Assembly (NCBI RefSeq): GCF_025947285.1
Contig: NZ_CP110008.1
Coordinates: 1,188,501-1,252,500, forward strand
DNA length: 64,000 nt
Source of the DNA: Flavobacterium sp. N2820
Lineage (GTDB): Bacteria; Bacteroidota; Bacteroidia; Flavobacteriales; Flavobacteriaceae
Reading direction: 5' to 3'
The notes beneath the pieces are model-generated. The model did not search any database. It was not told the DNA's origin and saw only the letters and a list, made by a program, of their open reading frames with translations. Below are positions 7,844 to 15,342 of this stretch, one piece after another (positions within the stretch are counted from its first letter, which is position 1; the number at the start of each line of letters is the position of its first letter). The position numbers were made by a program, and so were the translations under genes.

Positions 7844-7854
7844 TAGTTTACTGC

Positions 7855-7990
7855 AACTAACAGTGGTTTTGCACAATGGCTTGGGCTTTGTTTTTCCTTC
7901 GGAAAAACCTCTATGATTAGTAATTTTGTTTTATATTTGCTTTCGTCAGTGATTAATTCAAACCACTCTATAAAGCCTTAAACGTTAGCA
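7855..7990 (+). repeat. attC10, divergent, with embedded promoter
   Basis: R'' AACTAAC 7855-7861; R' GTTAGCA 7984-7990. The internal hairpin has a different sequence but the same design (8-bp stem 7890-7897/7901-7908, loop TTC). -7 box TATATTTG 7932-7939, 45 bp before the crossover. Confidence 0.77.
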
Positions 7991-8004
7991 GTAATTCTTA
8001 ACCT

Positions 8005-9060
8005 ATGAGACTAAAAATCATTTTAATACTATTGATGTTTTTTAACATAAATTCTTTTGCACAGTTAAATCCTGACCTAATAGTTGGCCGATGGATAAAA
8101 TTTGATGCAGAAATGCGTGATGGAAGCAAGCTGTTGCCTCGACCATATGCAGATTCCACTTATTTTGAATTTACTATTAGTCGGGATAAACTTTCTATGA
8201 ATTCTAATCCTCTTACTAAAGGTAAACCTTACATCAGCTACAAATTAAAAGATAACTATCTAAAAACTTCTGAAACTTCAGGATATACTGTAGAAAGGAT
8301 ATCTAAAGATACTTTAATTCTCTGTGAACGAATTGATGGCCAACAAAATGATAGATTGAAATGTTATCATCTTATACGGGAAGAAACTCTCAATTTAAAT
8401 TTCTTGCAAAAATATCAAGGCAAAAAAGAAATTGTAGCGACAAAACTTTTTACACCACTGTTAAAAGGTGACATTCAAGGTGCCATTTTTAAAGAGTTAG
8501 GCGACAAAAACATTTCCAATTATCACGTGATTGGTAACCTGAAAATTTATAAAGAAAAAAAGATTACAGCACAAATTATTGAATCATCAACAAACGATTC
8601 AACGAAAATTAATATTATAACAAGAATTTTAGAAAATTCCTATGACAAATGGGATTTTAAAAATTTTAGTCAATTTGACAAAATTATAATTCCTTTTGTA
8701 TTAAGAGTACAACGAACAACAGATAAAGGAATAGGATTTAAAGGTATAAATATTCTTTATCATACGCATGATTTAGAAGACGTAAATAGACTCTATGGTC
8801 CAAAAATTAGTGATTTATCTAAAGCGCTTGAATTATACGACGAAGGAACTAAGGCTTATTCAAAAGGAAAATATCTTAAAGCGGCAGAGCTGTTTTCACA
8901 ATCCTATGAATTAAATCCTCAAGAGCTTGATGGCTTATATAACAAAGCCATCGCATTATTTCAAGGAGGAGATAAAACGGGAGCATGCAAAGTTTGGGAG
9001 GAATTGGTGAAGCTAGGTCAAACTAATGGAAAAGAAATGTATAAAACATATTGTAATTAG
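8005..9060 (+). CDS. Secreted protein with C-terminal TPR repeats (cassette K)
   Basis: 351 residues. Signal peptide (1-20, ending NSFAQ). Residues about 22-125 form a beta-rich lipocalin-like region (LIVGRWIKFD...). A central region (about 125-260) with a TonB-C-like look follows. Residues about 270-350 contain two TPR-like helix pairs (ALELYDEGTKAYSKGKYLKA, then GLYNKAIALFQGGDKTGACK). TPRs usually mediate protein contacts; this is probably a periplasmic or surface protein of unknown function. It starts 20 bp into cassette K. Its 3' attC11 is degenerate. Confidence 0.72.
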   Translation: MRLKIILILLMFFNINSFAQLNPDLIVGRWIKFDAEMRDGSKLLPRPYADSTYFEFTISRDKLSMNSNPLTKGKPYISYKLKDNYLKTSETSGYTVERISKDTLILCERIDGQQNDRLKCYHLIREETLNLNFLQKYQGKKEIVATKLFTPLLKGDIQGAIFKELGDKNISNYHVIGNLKIYKEKKITAQIIESSTNDSTKINIITRILENSYDKWDFKNFSQFDKIIIPFVLRVQRTTDKGIGFKGINILYHTHDLEDVNRLYGPKISDLSKALELYDEGTKAYSKGKYLKAAELFSQSYELNPQELDGLYNKAIALFQGGDKTGACKVWEELVKLGQTNGKEMYKTYCN

Positions 9061-9076
9061 AACTACTTCTAATACT

Positions 9077-9197
9077 CGCTACGCTCCATTGCTGCATTAT
9101 GCAAGCCTAAAACTTTATTCTTCCATATATCTTTTTAACTTGCAGAAAATACTTAGCTAACTAAGTCTCAACGAACGCCAATTGGAGAATGTTGTGC
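9077..9197 (+). repeat. attC11, degenerate site
   Basis: R' GTTGTGC 9191-9197 is clear, but the pre-core is GAATG rather than GAACG and R'' (near 9077-9083) is poorly conserved. Inner boxes CTCCATTG and CCAATTGGAG still pair with one bulge. A near-match -7 box TATCTTTT lies at 9128-9135. Confidence 0.5.
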
Positions 9198-9231
9198 ACA
9201 ATACCCGAAAAACGAATAAAAAATATCATCA

Positions 9232-10530
9232 ATGAAATTCTACATAATATATTTTTTTTGTCTCTTCAGCTTTTTGGGAATTGCACAAAGTAATTTTCAA
9301 AAGGATAGCGTTTCAATAACTCAAATAAAATTATTGAATTCCGAATATAAAGATTTTGTATCAGTAAAAAATAAGTTATATGCTATATCTCAAAATAATG
9401 ATTTAATTGAAATTGATTTAAAAAAAGATAATTTCAAATTAATTAAAAATAACATTACTGCAATAGCGAAAAAATCAAATGACGAATTAGTCTTTGGAAG
9501 TAAAGATGGAAAAATATTTATACTAAATAACAAACATAAAGTTAAACAGATTGAGAAAATCGATGCAGAAATATTTTCTGTATTAATAAATACAAAAGAT
9601 GAATATATAATATATTCCAACAAATCTATTTACTACAACAAAAAAAATTATATACCTAAAAGGGAAACCAATTTTTATGGAAAAGTTAGAGCAAAATACA
9701 CAGGAACAATATTAATTGAACCTGATTACATTTATTTAGATAAAATGAATTTTATTTGGTTTGCCTATGATGAAGGAGAATGGGGAGGAAATGTTTGCTT
9801 TTTTGATTTAAATAAAAAAGAATTCATTTACGATGATTGGTTAAGACTTGATGATGAGGTTAAATATAAAGACAGAAATGACTATTTCACAAAATTAAAG
9901 GAAAAATATCCAGAAATAATTAAAGTTACAGAAAAGGATACAGTTTATAAATATCCTTATAGTTTAGGTATTTCAAGTGTAACCAAAGGTGCTACTTACA
10001 ATAACAAAGATGAACTTTTCACAACTTCAAGTGGTGTACTTAACTCAATATACGCAACAAGAAATGGTTTCCATTATTTTGTTGATGGTACTATTATAAA
10101 AATCACAAATAAGGATAGTGATTATTATACATCTTGTTTTGACCAAGATATTCTTGAAGACGAAAGATATAAGATTGCTTTTGAGAGAAATTTTATGGGT
10201 TTTAAAAATAAAGATAGAGAATTAAGAGAAAACATATTAACCGAAAATGAAGTTAATATTTTAGGTCATATTTCATATAACAAATATGATAGTAATTTAT
10301 ACTTCTTTAGTTCTAAAGGTTTTTATACTTTAAATAATTTAGATTGTTCATTTTCAAAAAAACTATTTTTTAATCCAAAACTAACTTGTAATTCACAATA
10401 TGAGAAAGACTATTGTTTACATTTAAATGTGATTAAGTTTGAATTTATAAGTGAAAAAGAAATTCTATTTCTAACCAAAAATGATGGAATTGGATACTAT
10501 AATGGTGAAAGTATAAAATATTATAGATAA
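9232..10530 (+). CDS. Secreted beta-propeller-like protein of unknown function (cassette L)
   Basis: 432 residues, the largest cassette protein. Signal peptide (1-18, ending GIAQ). The mature part shows repeated strands of the kind KLYAISQNNDLIEID, ELVFGSKDGKIFILN and GFYTLNNLD, typical of WD/PQQ-like propeller blades; no catalytic motif is visible. Probably a periplasmic or surface binding protein. Cassette L (9192-10677) begins TTGTGCAC but its own R'' is TGCTAAC, so the usual end-to-end complementarity is limited to GTT/AAC, fitting the neighbouring degenerate attC11. Confidence 0.65.
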   Translation: MKFYIIYFFCLFSFLGIAQSNFQKDSVSITQIKLLNSEYKDFVSVKNKLYAISQNNDLIEIDLKKDNFKLIKNNITAIAKKSNDELVFGSKDGKIFILNNKHKVKQIEKIDAEIFSVLINTKDEYIIYSNKSIYYNKKNYIPKRETNFYGKVRAKYTGTILIEPDYIYLDKMNFIWFAYDEGEWGGNVCFFDLNKKEFIYDDWLRLDDEVKYKDRNDYFTKLKEKYPEIIKVTEKDTVYKYPYSLGISSVTKGATYNNKDELFTTSSGVLNSIYATRNGFHYFVDGTIIKITNKDSDYYTSCFDQDILEDERYKIAFERNFMGFKNKDRELRENILTENEVNILGHISYNKYDSNLYFFSSKGFYTLNNLDCSFSKKLFFNPKLTCNSQYEKDYCLHLNVIKFEFISEKEILFLTKNDGIGYYNGESIKYYR

Positions 10531-10549
10531 CTTAAATAATAAAACCATC

Positions 10550-10683
10550 TGCTAACACAGGTTTCGCAAGATTGCGGGTTTTGGGCTTAATTTAAAGTTG
10601 GTTTTGTAACTTTGAGTTCAGTGTTTAATCGAAAGTTTCGGCTTCTTTAGTCCGCAACCTCGCGAAGCCTGAGAACGTTAGCA
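10550..10683 (+). repeat. attC12, family 2-like, with embedded promoter
   Basis: R'' TGCTAAC 10550-10556; R' GTTAGCA 10677-10683. Inner boxes GGTTTCGC and GCGAAGCC pair; GATTGCGGG and the region near 10651-10660 resemble attC2. -7 box TAACTTTG 10607-10614, 63 bp before the crossover, with a TTG 23 bp upstream of it. Confidence 0.77.
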
Positions 10684-10706
10684 GTCATACTGAATTACGA
10701 AAAGAG

Positions 10707-11108
10707 ATGAAAATTTATACTGAATTTAAAACAGATATTATTAGGGTAAAAATAAATGGTACTGAAAAGCATTTTCAATTACCAAATGATTTTTATTCAA
10801 ACAATAAAAAAGAGGAAACGATAAAAATGTTTATTGATGAAGAAATAAATTCAAGAATTAAACATTTTGTAAAAGTTGAAACTGACAAACTAAACTTTAT
10901 AAATCGTGTTAAAAACAAACTTTGGGGAAATGAAGTATTATCCTTAATCGATAATAGTATTGAAAATATAATTTCCGTTGAACAAATGTATGCCTATTCT
11001 ACAATATCTTTTATCGGAAGAAACGTATATATAATTATGAAACCTAATGGATTTGACAGTAAAAATTTAAATGATGTGGAACTAATTAAGGAGCTAAGTG
11101 TAAATTAA
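10707..11108 (+). CDS. Hypothetical cytosolic protein (cassette M)
   Basis: 133 residues with no signal peptide or membrane helix. Charged, Lys/Glu/Asn-rich, beta then alpha in predicted pattern (KIYTEFKTDIIRVKINGTEK at the start). No family recognised. Start 30 bp into cassette M; the cassette start TTAGCAGT is complementary to ACTGCTAA at its own end (9 bp including the core). Last gene of the array with a recognisable R'' behind it. Confidence 0.62.
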   Translation: MKIYTEFKTDIIRVKINGTEKHFQLPNDFYSNNKKEETIKMFIDEEINSRIKHFVKVETDKLNFINRVKNKLWGNEVLSLIDNSIENIISVEQMYAYSTISFIGRNVYIIMKPNGFDSKNLNDVELIKELSVN

Positions 11109-11118
11109 AAGCAAGAAC

Positions 11119-11220
11119 TGCTAACAGCGGTTTGCTTCAATCGTTACCTACTGAATAGAATGTTTTTTTTTATATTTGTAATGGCTTAGTACTGATTTAA
11201 CTCTAAAGCTTAATTTAAGC
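11119..11220 (+). repeat. attC13, decayed terminal site, promoter box intact
   Basis: R'' TGCTAAC 11119-11125 and the family 1 left arm are intact. The internal hairpin (about 27 bp) is deleted, the inner right box is eroded and no AACGTT crossover is left. The -7 box TATATTTG survives at 11171-11178 and faces the LRR gene at 11259. Confidence 0.65.
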
Positions 11221-11258
11221 TTTAAAAACTAAAAATTATTTTTTCTAAAATTTTATCA

Positions 11259-12416
11259 ATGAATATTAAATCCTGTTTTTTTCTTCTTTTTTCATTATGT
11301 ATTCTTACAACAAGCTGTAGTTCTGAGGATGAATACAATAGTGATTCTGCAATCGTTAATTCAGATCCAAATTGTAATCAAATTGTTACTATTCCAGACG
11401 CCAATTTTAAAGCAAAACTTTTAGCCGGTGGTCATCAAACTTGCGTAACATTGAATGGACAAACAACAATTGATGTCAATGGAGATGGACAAATACAAGT
11501 TTGTGAAGCGGAAAATGTGGGCAGTTTGACTATAGACCAATCAAACATTAATTCGATTGAAGGTATTCATAAATTTAGAAACCTTCAAACTTTATCTGTA
11601 AGTTACAATAACATTAGTCAGGCACTTAACTTAACTAGTTTAAAACGTCTTGTAAATTTGAGAATTTCAGGCAATAACATCCCTTCAATAAATGTTAACG
11701 AACTAAATAATTTAGAAAACTTAATTTGCAACGGAAATGACTTACAATCACTTAATGTCAGCTCACTTCGCTCTTTAAAAACTCTTGAATGTCAGTTTAA
11801 TCAAATCTCAGATCTAAATATTGATGGAGCAGATAATCTTACAAACTTGAGAATTTCTCAAAACAATATTTCTCAAATAGATGTCAGTCATCTATCAAAA
11901 CTTACACAACTTTATGCTGGAGATAACCTCTTAACCAATTTAGATTTGAGTGGTTTGAGGAATCTAAGAAATGTAAATTGTATGTCAAACAACTTGCAAT
12001 CGATAGATGCAAATGGATGCGTAAATTTATTGGATATGGAATGTGGACAAAATAATTTAAATGAACTCAAGCTTACGGGTTGTACACTTCTCACAAATTT
12101 GAATTGTAATCACAATAATTTGACCTCTTTAAATTTAACGGGACTCAGCAATTTAAGCTATGTAGATTGTAATGGAAACCACTTCGTCTCATTAGACATA
12201 AGAGATAGTGTAAATTTGAGTTTTTTTAATGTTAGTTTTAATCCCAATCTGCAATCACTGATTTTAAAAAACGGAAGTTTAGCAACTCAAGGTATAAATA
12301 TTTACCAATGTCCGTCTCTCTTATCAATATGCTGTGATACTATTGAACAAGCAGATATACTTGCTGATGTACAAATATATGGTTACAATTGTACTGTATT
12401 GACTAATTGTTTTTAA
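11259..12416 (+). CDS. Leucine-rich-repeat surface lipoprotein
   Basis: 385 residues. Lipobox with Cys20 (LTTSC). An IPDANFKAKLL segment (around 44-54), which opens many flavobacterial surface LRR proteins, is followed by an acidic DVNGDGQIQVCEAEN loop. About ten leucine-rich repeats of 20-21 residues follow (LxxLxxLxCxxNxLxxLxxLxxx). Such proteins usually end in a T9SS sorting domain; this one stops after the repeats (VLTNCF) and is anchored by its lipid instead. Likely an adhesion or binding protein. It sits just after the decayed attC13, so it may be a former cassette or the first resident gene beyond the array. Confidence 0.82.
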   Translation: MNIKSCFFLLFSLCILTTSCSSEDEYNSDSAIVNSDPNCNQIVTIPDANFKAKLLAGGHQTCVTLNGQTTIDVNGDGQIQVCEAENVGSLTIDQSNINSIEGIHKFRNLQTLSVSYNNISQALNLTSLKRLVNLRISGNNIPSINVNELNNLENLICNGNDLQSLNVSSLRSLKTLECQFNQISDLNIDGADNLTNLRISQNNISQIDVSHLSKLTQLYAGDNLLTNLDLSGLRNLRNVNCMSNNLQSIDANGCVNLLDMECGQNNLNELKLTGCTLLTNLNCNHNNLTSLNLTGLSNLSYVDCNGNHFVSLDIRDSVNLSFFNVSFNPNLQSLILKNGSLATQGINIYQCPSLLSICCDTIEQADILADVQIYGYNCTVLTNCF

Positions 12417-12603
12417 ATGATAAAAAAAAAGATATTCATCAGCAACTATAACTAATCATGATATATATATAAACAATATTAAGTAGAAGGAAATTCATAC
12501 TCTTTTATTTGTATAATTAATGAACATATTAATTGTGGAATAGGTAAATTCATTAGAAAAGAATAATTAAACACATAGATTTAACAATTTATGTCTTTAA
12601 CAA
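12417..12603. other. Intergenic stretch without visible gene
   Basis: AT-rich DNA between the LRR gene and the first core-genome operon. I see no open frame of useful length, no attC and no attI-like site; it marks the edge between cassette array and core genome. Confidence 0.5.
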
Positions 12604-12635
12604 AAAAAGACTCAGATGAACATCCAAGTCTTTTT
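12604..12635. terminator. Bidirectional rho-independent terminator
   Basis: Stem AAAAAGACT (12604-12612) with AGTCTTTTT (12627-12635). A-rich on one side and T-rich on the other, between the convergent LRR gene (+) and csaA (-). Confidence 0.65.
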
Positions 12636-12657
12636 CTTTTTCAATAATTCTCTTGCA

Positions 12658-12990
12658 CTATCCTACTCGCAAACCATTTGCAACAGGTTTATCCGAGGAT
12701 AGCAAAACAATATCATTAGCTGTTCCTATCGAACCTAACACTAAACATTCACTCATAAAATCAGCGATTTGCTTCTTTGGAAAATTGACAACGGCCACAA
12801 TTTGTTTCCCAATTAAATCGTCTCGGCTATATTGCTTGGTGATTTGCGCGGATGATTTTTTGAGCCCTATTTCCGCTCCAAAATCAATTGTTAATTGAAA
12901 AGCAGGTTTATTTGCCTTTGGAAAATCATGCACCTCAACAATAGTTCCAACACGCATTTCTACTTTTTCAAAATCATGCCAACTAATCAT
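12658..12990 (-). CDS. csaA: CsaA-type tRNA-binding domain protein
   Basis: 110 residues, the usual length for CsaA. The whole protein is one tRNA-binding OB-fold domain (FEKVEMRVGTIVEV at 7-20, FGAEIGLKKSSAQIT in the middle, MSECLVLG near 79-86). CsaA proteins are dimeric, have been described as export chaperones in Bacillus, and may bind tRNA. Here it is last in a likely operon behind thioredoxin and rhodanese (7 bp after the latter), hinting at a role in protein quality. Confidence 0.88.
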   Translation of the reverse strand: MISWHDFEKVEMRVGTIVEVHDFPKANKPAFQLTIDFGAEIGLKKSSAQITKQYSRDDLIGKQIVAVVNFPKKQIADFMSECLVLGSIGTANDIVLLSSDKPVANGLRVG

Positions 12991-12997
12991 TTCTAAA

Positions 12998-13387
12998 TTA
13001 TTTTACGGTCGGTTTGTTTTCACTGTTCCAGTTGGTAATACCACCTTCTAAATCTGTAATGGTTGTAAAACCTAATTCTTTCAAACGAGCCGATGCTTTA
13101 GCACTTCTTCCACCCGATTTGCAATACACCATCACTGGTTTTGTTTTATCCAAAGCAGCTACTTGCGCATCAAAATCATCCCCCATAATGTTAATATTCT
13201 TAGCGTTTTCGATATGTCCTTCACTAAATTCTTCCGGAGTTCTTACGTCAATTAATTGTATTTCAGGTTGTTTGAGTTGTTGCTCATAAGCAGCAATATC
13301 TACTACTTGCACACCTTCAACTTGCTTTTTAATACATGAGGTCAAACTCATCAATACTACTAATACGCTTAAAATTCTTATTTTCAT
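12998..13387 (-). CDS. Rhodanese-like lipoprotein
   Basis: 129 residues. Lipobox with Cys18 (SLTSC), so envelope-located. One rhodanese domain (about 25-125) with LIDVRTPEEFSEGHI and active-site loop YCKSGGRS, where Cys89 would carry the persulphide. Single-domain rhodaneses transfer sulphur or act as thiol carriers. It lies between thioredoxin and csaA on the - strand; a sulphur or redox role in the periplasm is likely, but the substrate is unknown. Confidence 0.88.
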   Translation of the reverse strand: MKIRILSVLVVLMSLTSCIKKQVEGVQVVDIAAYEQQLKQPEIQLIDVRTPEEFSEGHIENAKNINIMGDDFDAQVAALDKTKPVMVYCKSGGRSAKASARLKELGFTTITDLEGGITNWNSENKPTVK

Positions 13388-13426
13388 TTCTTTCCTTTTT
13401 AATTTGCTTAAATATACAAAAAAATA

Positions 13427-13777
13427 TTAATTCAACTGATTTTGGATGATGGCAACCAAATCTTTGGTACTCAATACACCTGATTGACGCCAAAGCATTT
13501 TACCTGATTTGAACAACATTAGCGTTGGCACACCACGCACCATAAAATGACTGGCCAAATCTTGATGCTGGTCTACATTGATTTTAATTATCTTTATATC
13601 GTCTTTAATGATGCCTTTTACTTCTTGTAAAATTGGAGACATCATTTTACATGGACCACACCAATCTGCATAAAAATCTACCAAAACTAATTGATTAGAT
13701 TGTATTACTTCTTTAAACTTTGCATTCATGTGATTGATTTTATTGATTTCAAAGGTATTGATTTCAGAGGCTTTCAT
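13427..13777 (-). CDS. trxA: Thioredoxin
   Basis: 116 residues in the longest form, with the classical WCGPCK active site (Cys40/Cys43), DFYADW before it and the cis-Pro loop GVPTLMLF. A cytosolic disulphide reductase. The start is uncertain: from Met17 (position 13729, MNAKFKEVIQ) the protein has the usual thioredoxin length, and a -7-like TACCTTTG on the - strand (13750-13757) lies between the two candidate starts and would favour the shorter form. First gene of the thioredoxin, rhodanese, CsaA run. Confidence 0.9.
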   Translation of the reverse strand: MKASEINTFEINKINHMNAKFKEVIQSNQLVLVDFYADWCGPCKMMSPILQEVKGIIKDDIKIIKINVDQHQDLASHFMVRGVPTLMLFKSGKMLWRQSGVLSTKDLVAIIQNQLN

Positions 13778-13872
13778 CTGTAATATTTGTTACATAAGCG
13801 CGATATGATAATTATCATTTTTTATTTTATGGGACTATAATACCTTCGTATTATGAAAAAATTGTTTCCGTT

Positions 13873-15237
13873 ATGCAAGTTTCTTTAGTACAAAAATACA
13901 ACGTTCCAGGCCCTCGATATACGAGCTATCCTACTGTGCCTTATTGGGAAGAGGATTTATTCCATGTTGAAGATTGGAAAAAATCATTGTTACAATCCTT
14001 TAAAGAATCAAACGCTGCTGAAGGAATTAGTTTATATATTCATTTGCCATTTTGCGAAAGTCTATGCACTTTTTGTGGATGCAATAAACGAATTACAAAA
14101 CGCCACGAAGTTGAAAATCCCTATATTTTAGCTGTTTTAAAAGAATGGCGCATGTATTGTGATCTTTTTCCAAGAAAACCAATCATCAAAGAAATTCATT
14201 TAGGTGGCGGAACACCAACATTTTTTTCTCCTGAAAATTTAGAATTATTGATTAACGGAATATTTAAATTTGCCGATAAAGCTCCAAATTATGAATTTAG
14301 TTTTGAAGGGCATCCCAATAATACCACTCGTCAACACTTGCAAAAATTATACGATTTAGGGTTTAGACGAGTTAGTTTTGGCGTACAAGATTATGCTGAA
14401 AAAGTACAACAAGCCATTCATAGAATACAACCGTTTCACAATGTAGCCAAAGTAACTTTTTGGGCAAAAGAAATTGGCTATACTTCCATTGGACATGATT
14501 TAATTTTTGGATTACCATTTCAAACCTTAGAAAACGTAATCGATACGATAGATAAAACTAAATCGCTGCAACCCGATCGATTGGCATTTTACAGTTATGC
14601 ACATGTGCCTTGGATTAAAGGAAATGGGCAACGTGGTTTTAATGATGAAGATTTACCTCAAGATGACGAAAAACGAAAATTGTATGAAGAAGGTAAAAAA
14701 TTATTAGCGAAAAATGACTATCAAGAAATCGGAATGGATCATTTTGCTTTGAAAAACGATAGCATGTTCACTTCGTTTAATGAAGGAAAATTACATCGAA
14801 ATTTCATGGGATATACGGCTTCAAAAACACAATTAATGATCGGACTTGGCGTTTCATCAATTAGTGATAGTTGGTACAGTTTTGCGCAAAACGAAAAAAC
14901 AATCGAAGATTATTATGCGCGATTAGAAGCCAATCAATTACCCGTTTTTAGAGGACATTTACTTACTCCAGAAGATTTAGTTATTAGAAAACACATTTTA
15001 AATTTAATGTGCCAATTTACAACTTCATGGGACGATGCATCAATGCAATTTCCAGAATTAGATGAAATTCACTCCAATTTAGAAGAAATGGAAGCCGATG
15101 GCTTATTGAAATTCTTAGATCATGGAATTATCGTTACCGAAAAAGGAAAACCTTTTGTACGTAATATTTGTATGGCTTTTGATTTACGTTTAATCCGAAA
15201 AGCACCAGAAACAAAGTTGTTTTCAATGACAATATGA
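13873..15237 (+). CDS. hemN: Oxygen-independent coproporphyrinogen III oxidase (radical SAM)
   Basis: 454 residues, normal for HemN. Radical SAM cluster motif CX3CX2CXC (Cys61, 65, 68, 70), the opening YNVPGPRYTSYPT, the glycine-rich GGGTPTF and a HemN C-terminal domain. Converts coproporphyrinogen III to protoporphyrinogen IX without oxygen in heme synthesis. Divergent from the thioredoxin operon; a near -7 box TACCTTCG sits at 13841-13848. Confidence 0.95.
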   Translation: MQVSLVQKYNVPGPRYTSYPTVPYWEEDLFHVEDWKKSLLQSFKESNAAEGISLYIHLPFCESLCTFCGCNKRITKRHEVENPYILAVLKEWRMYCDLFPRKPIIKEIHLGGGTPTFFSPENLELLINGIFKFADKAPNYEFSFEGHPNNTTRQHLQKLYDLGFRRVSFGVQDYAEKVQQAIHRIQPFHNVAKVTFWAKEIGYTSIGHDLIFGLPFQTLENVIDTIDKTKSLQPDRLAFYSYAHVPWIKGNGQRGFNDEDLPQDDEKRKLYEEGKKLLAKNDYQEIGMDHFALKNDSMFTSFNEGKLHRNFMGYTASKTQLMIGLGVSSISDSWYSFAQNEKTIEDYYARLEANQLPVFRGHLLTPEDLVIRKHILNLMCQFTTSWDDASMQFPELDEIHSNLEEMEADGLLKFLDHGIIVTEKGKPFVRNICMAFDLRLIRKAPETKLFSMTI

Positions 15238-15342
15238 TTTTAAATACCGAAAAACAAAATCTAAATTTCAAAATTTCATATAAATCCCAATTCTTAAATT
15301 CTAAAATCTTAATACTTAATACTTTATTCTTAATACTCATTC

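Larger units (their letters stand above)
1..11220 (+). mobile_element. Integron-type gene cassette array (integrase not in window)
   Basis: Seen: small + strand genes separated by 13 related imperfect palindromes, each starting a few bases after a stop codon and nearly all ending in AACG^TT. Inferred cassette boundaries, taken after the G of the crossover: 969, 1701, 2317, 3608, 4666, 5155, 5870, 6497, 7246, 7985, 9192 and 10678. The start of most cassettes is complementary to the R'' box at its own end, which is the signature of a circularisable integron cassette. The left end lies outside the window; the right end fades into a decayed site near 11,119-11,220. With all genes and sites in this orientation, attI and intI would be upstream of base 1 unless the array is an integrase-less cluster. 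Confidence 0.82.

Noticed and set aside
837..11220. The regular repeats could be read as a CRISPR-like array.
   Set aside because: Units are 121-165 bp imperfect palindromes separated by whole genes of very different length, not 25-40 bp repeats with uniform spacers, and no cas gene is near.
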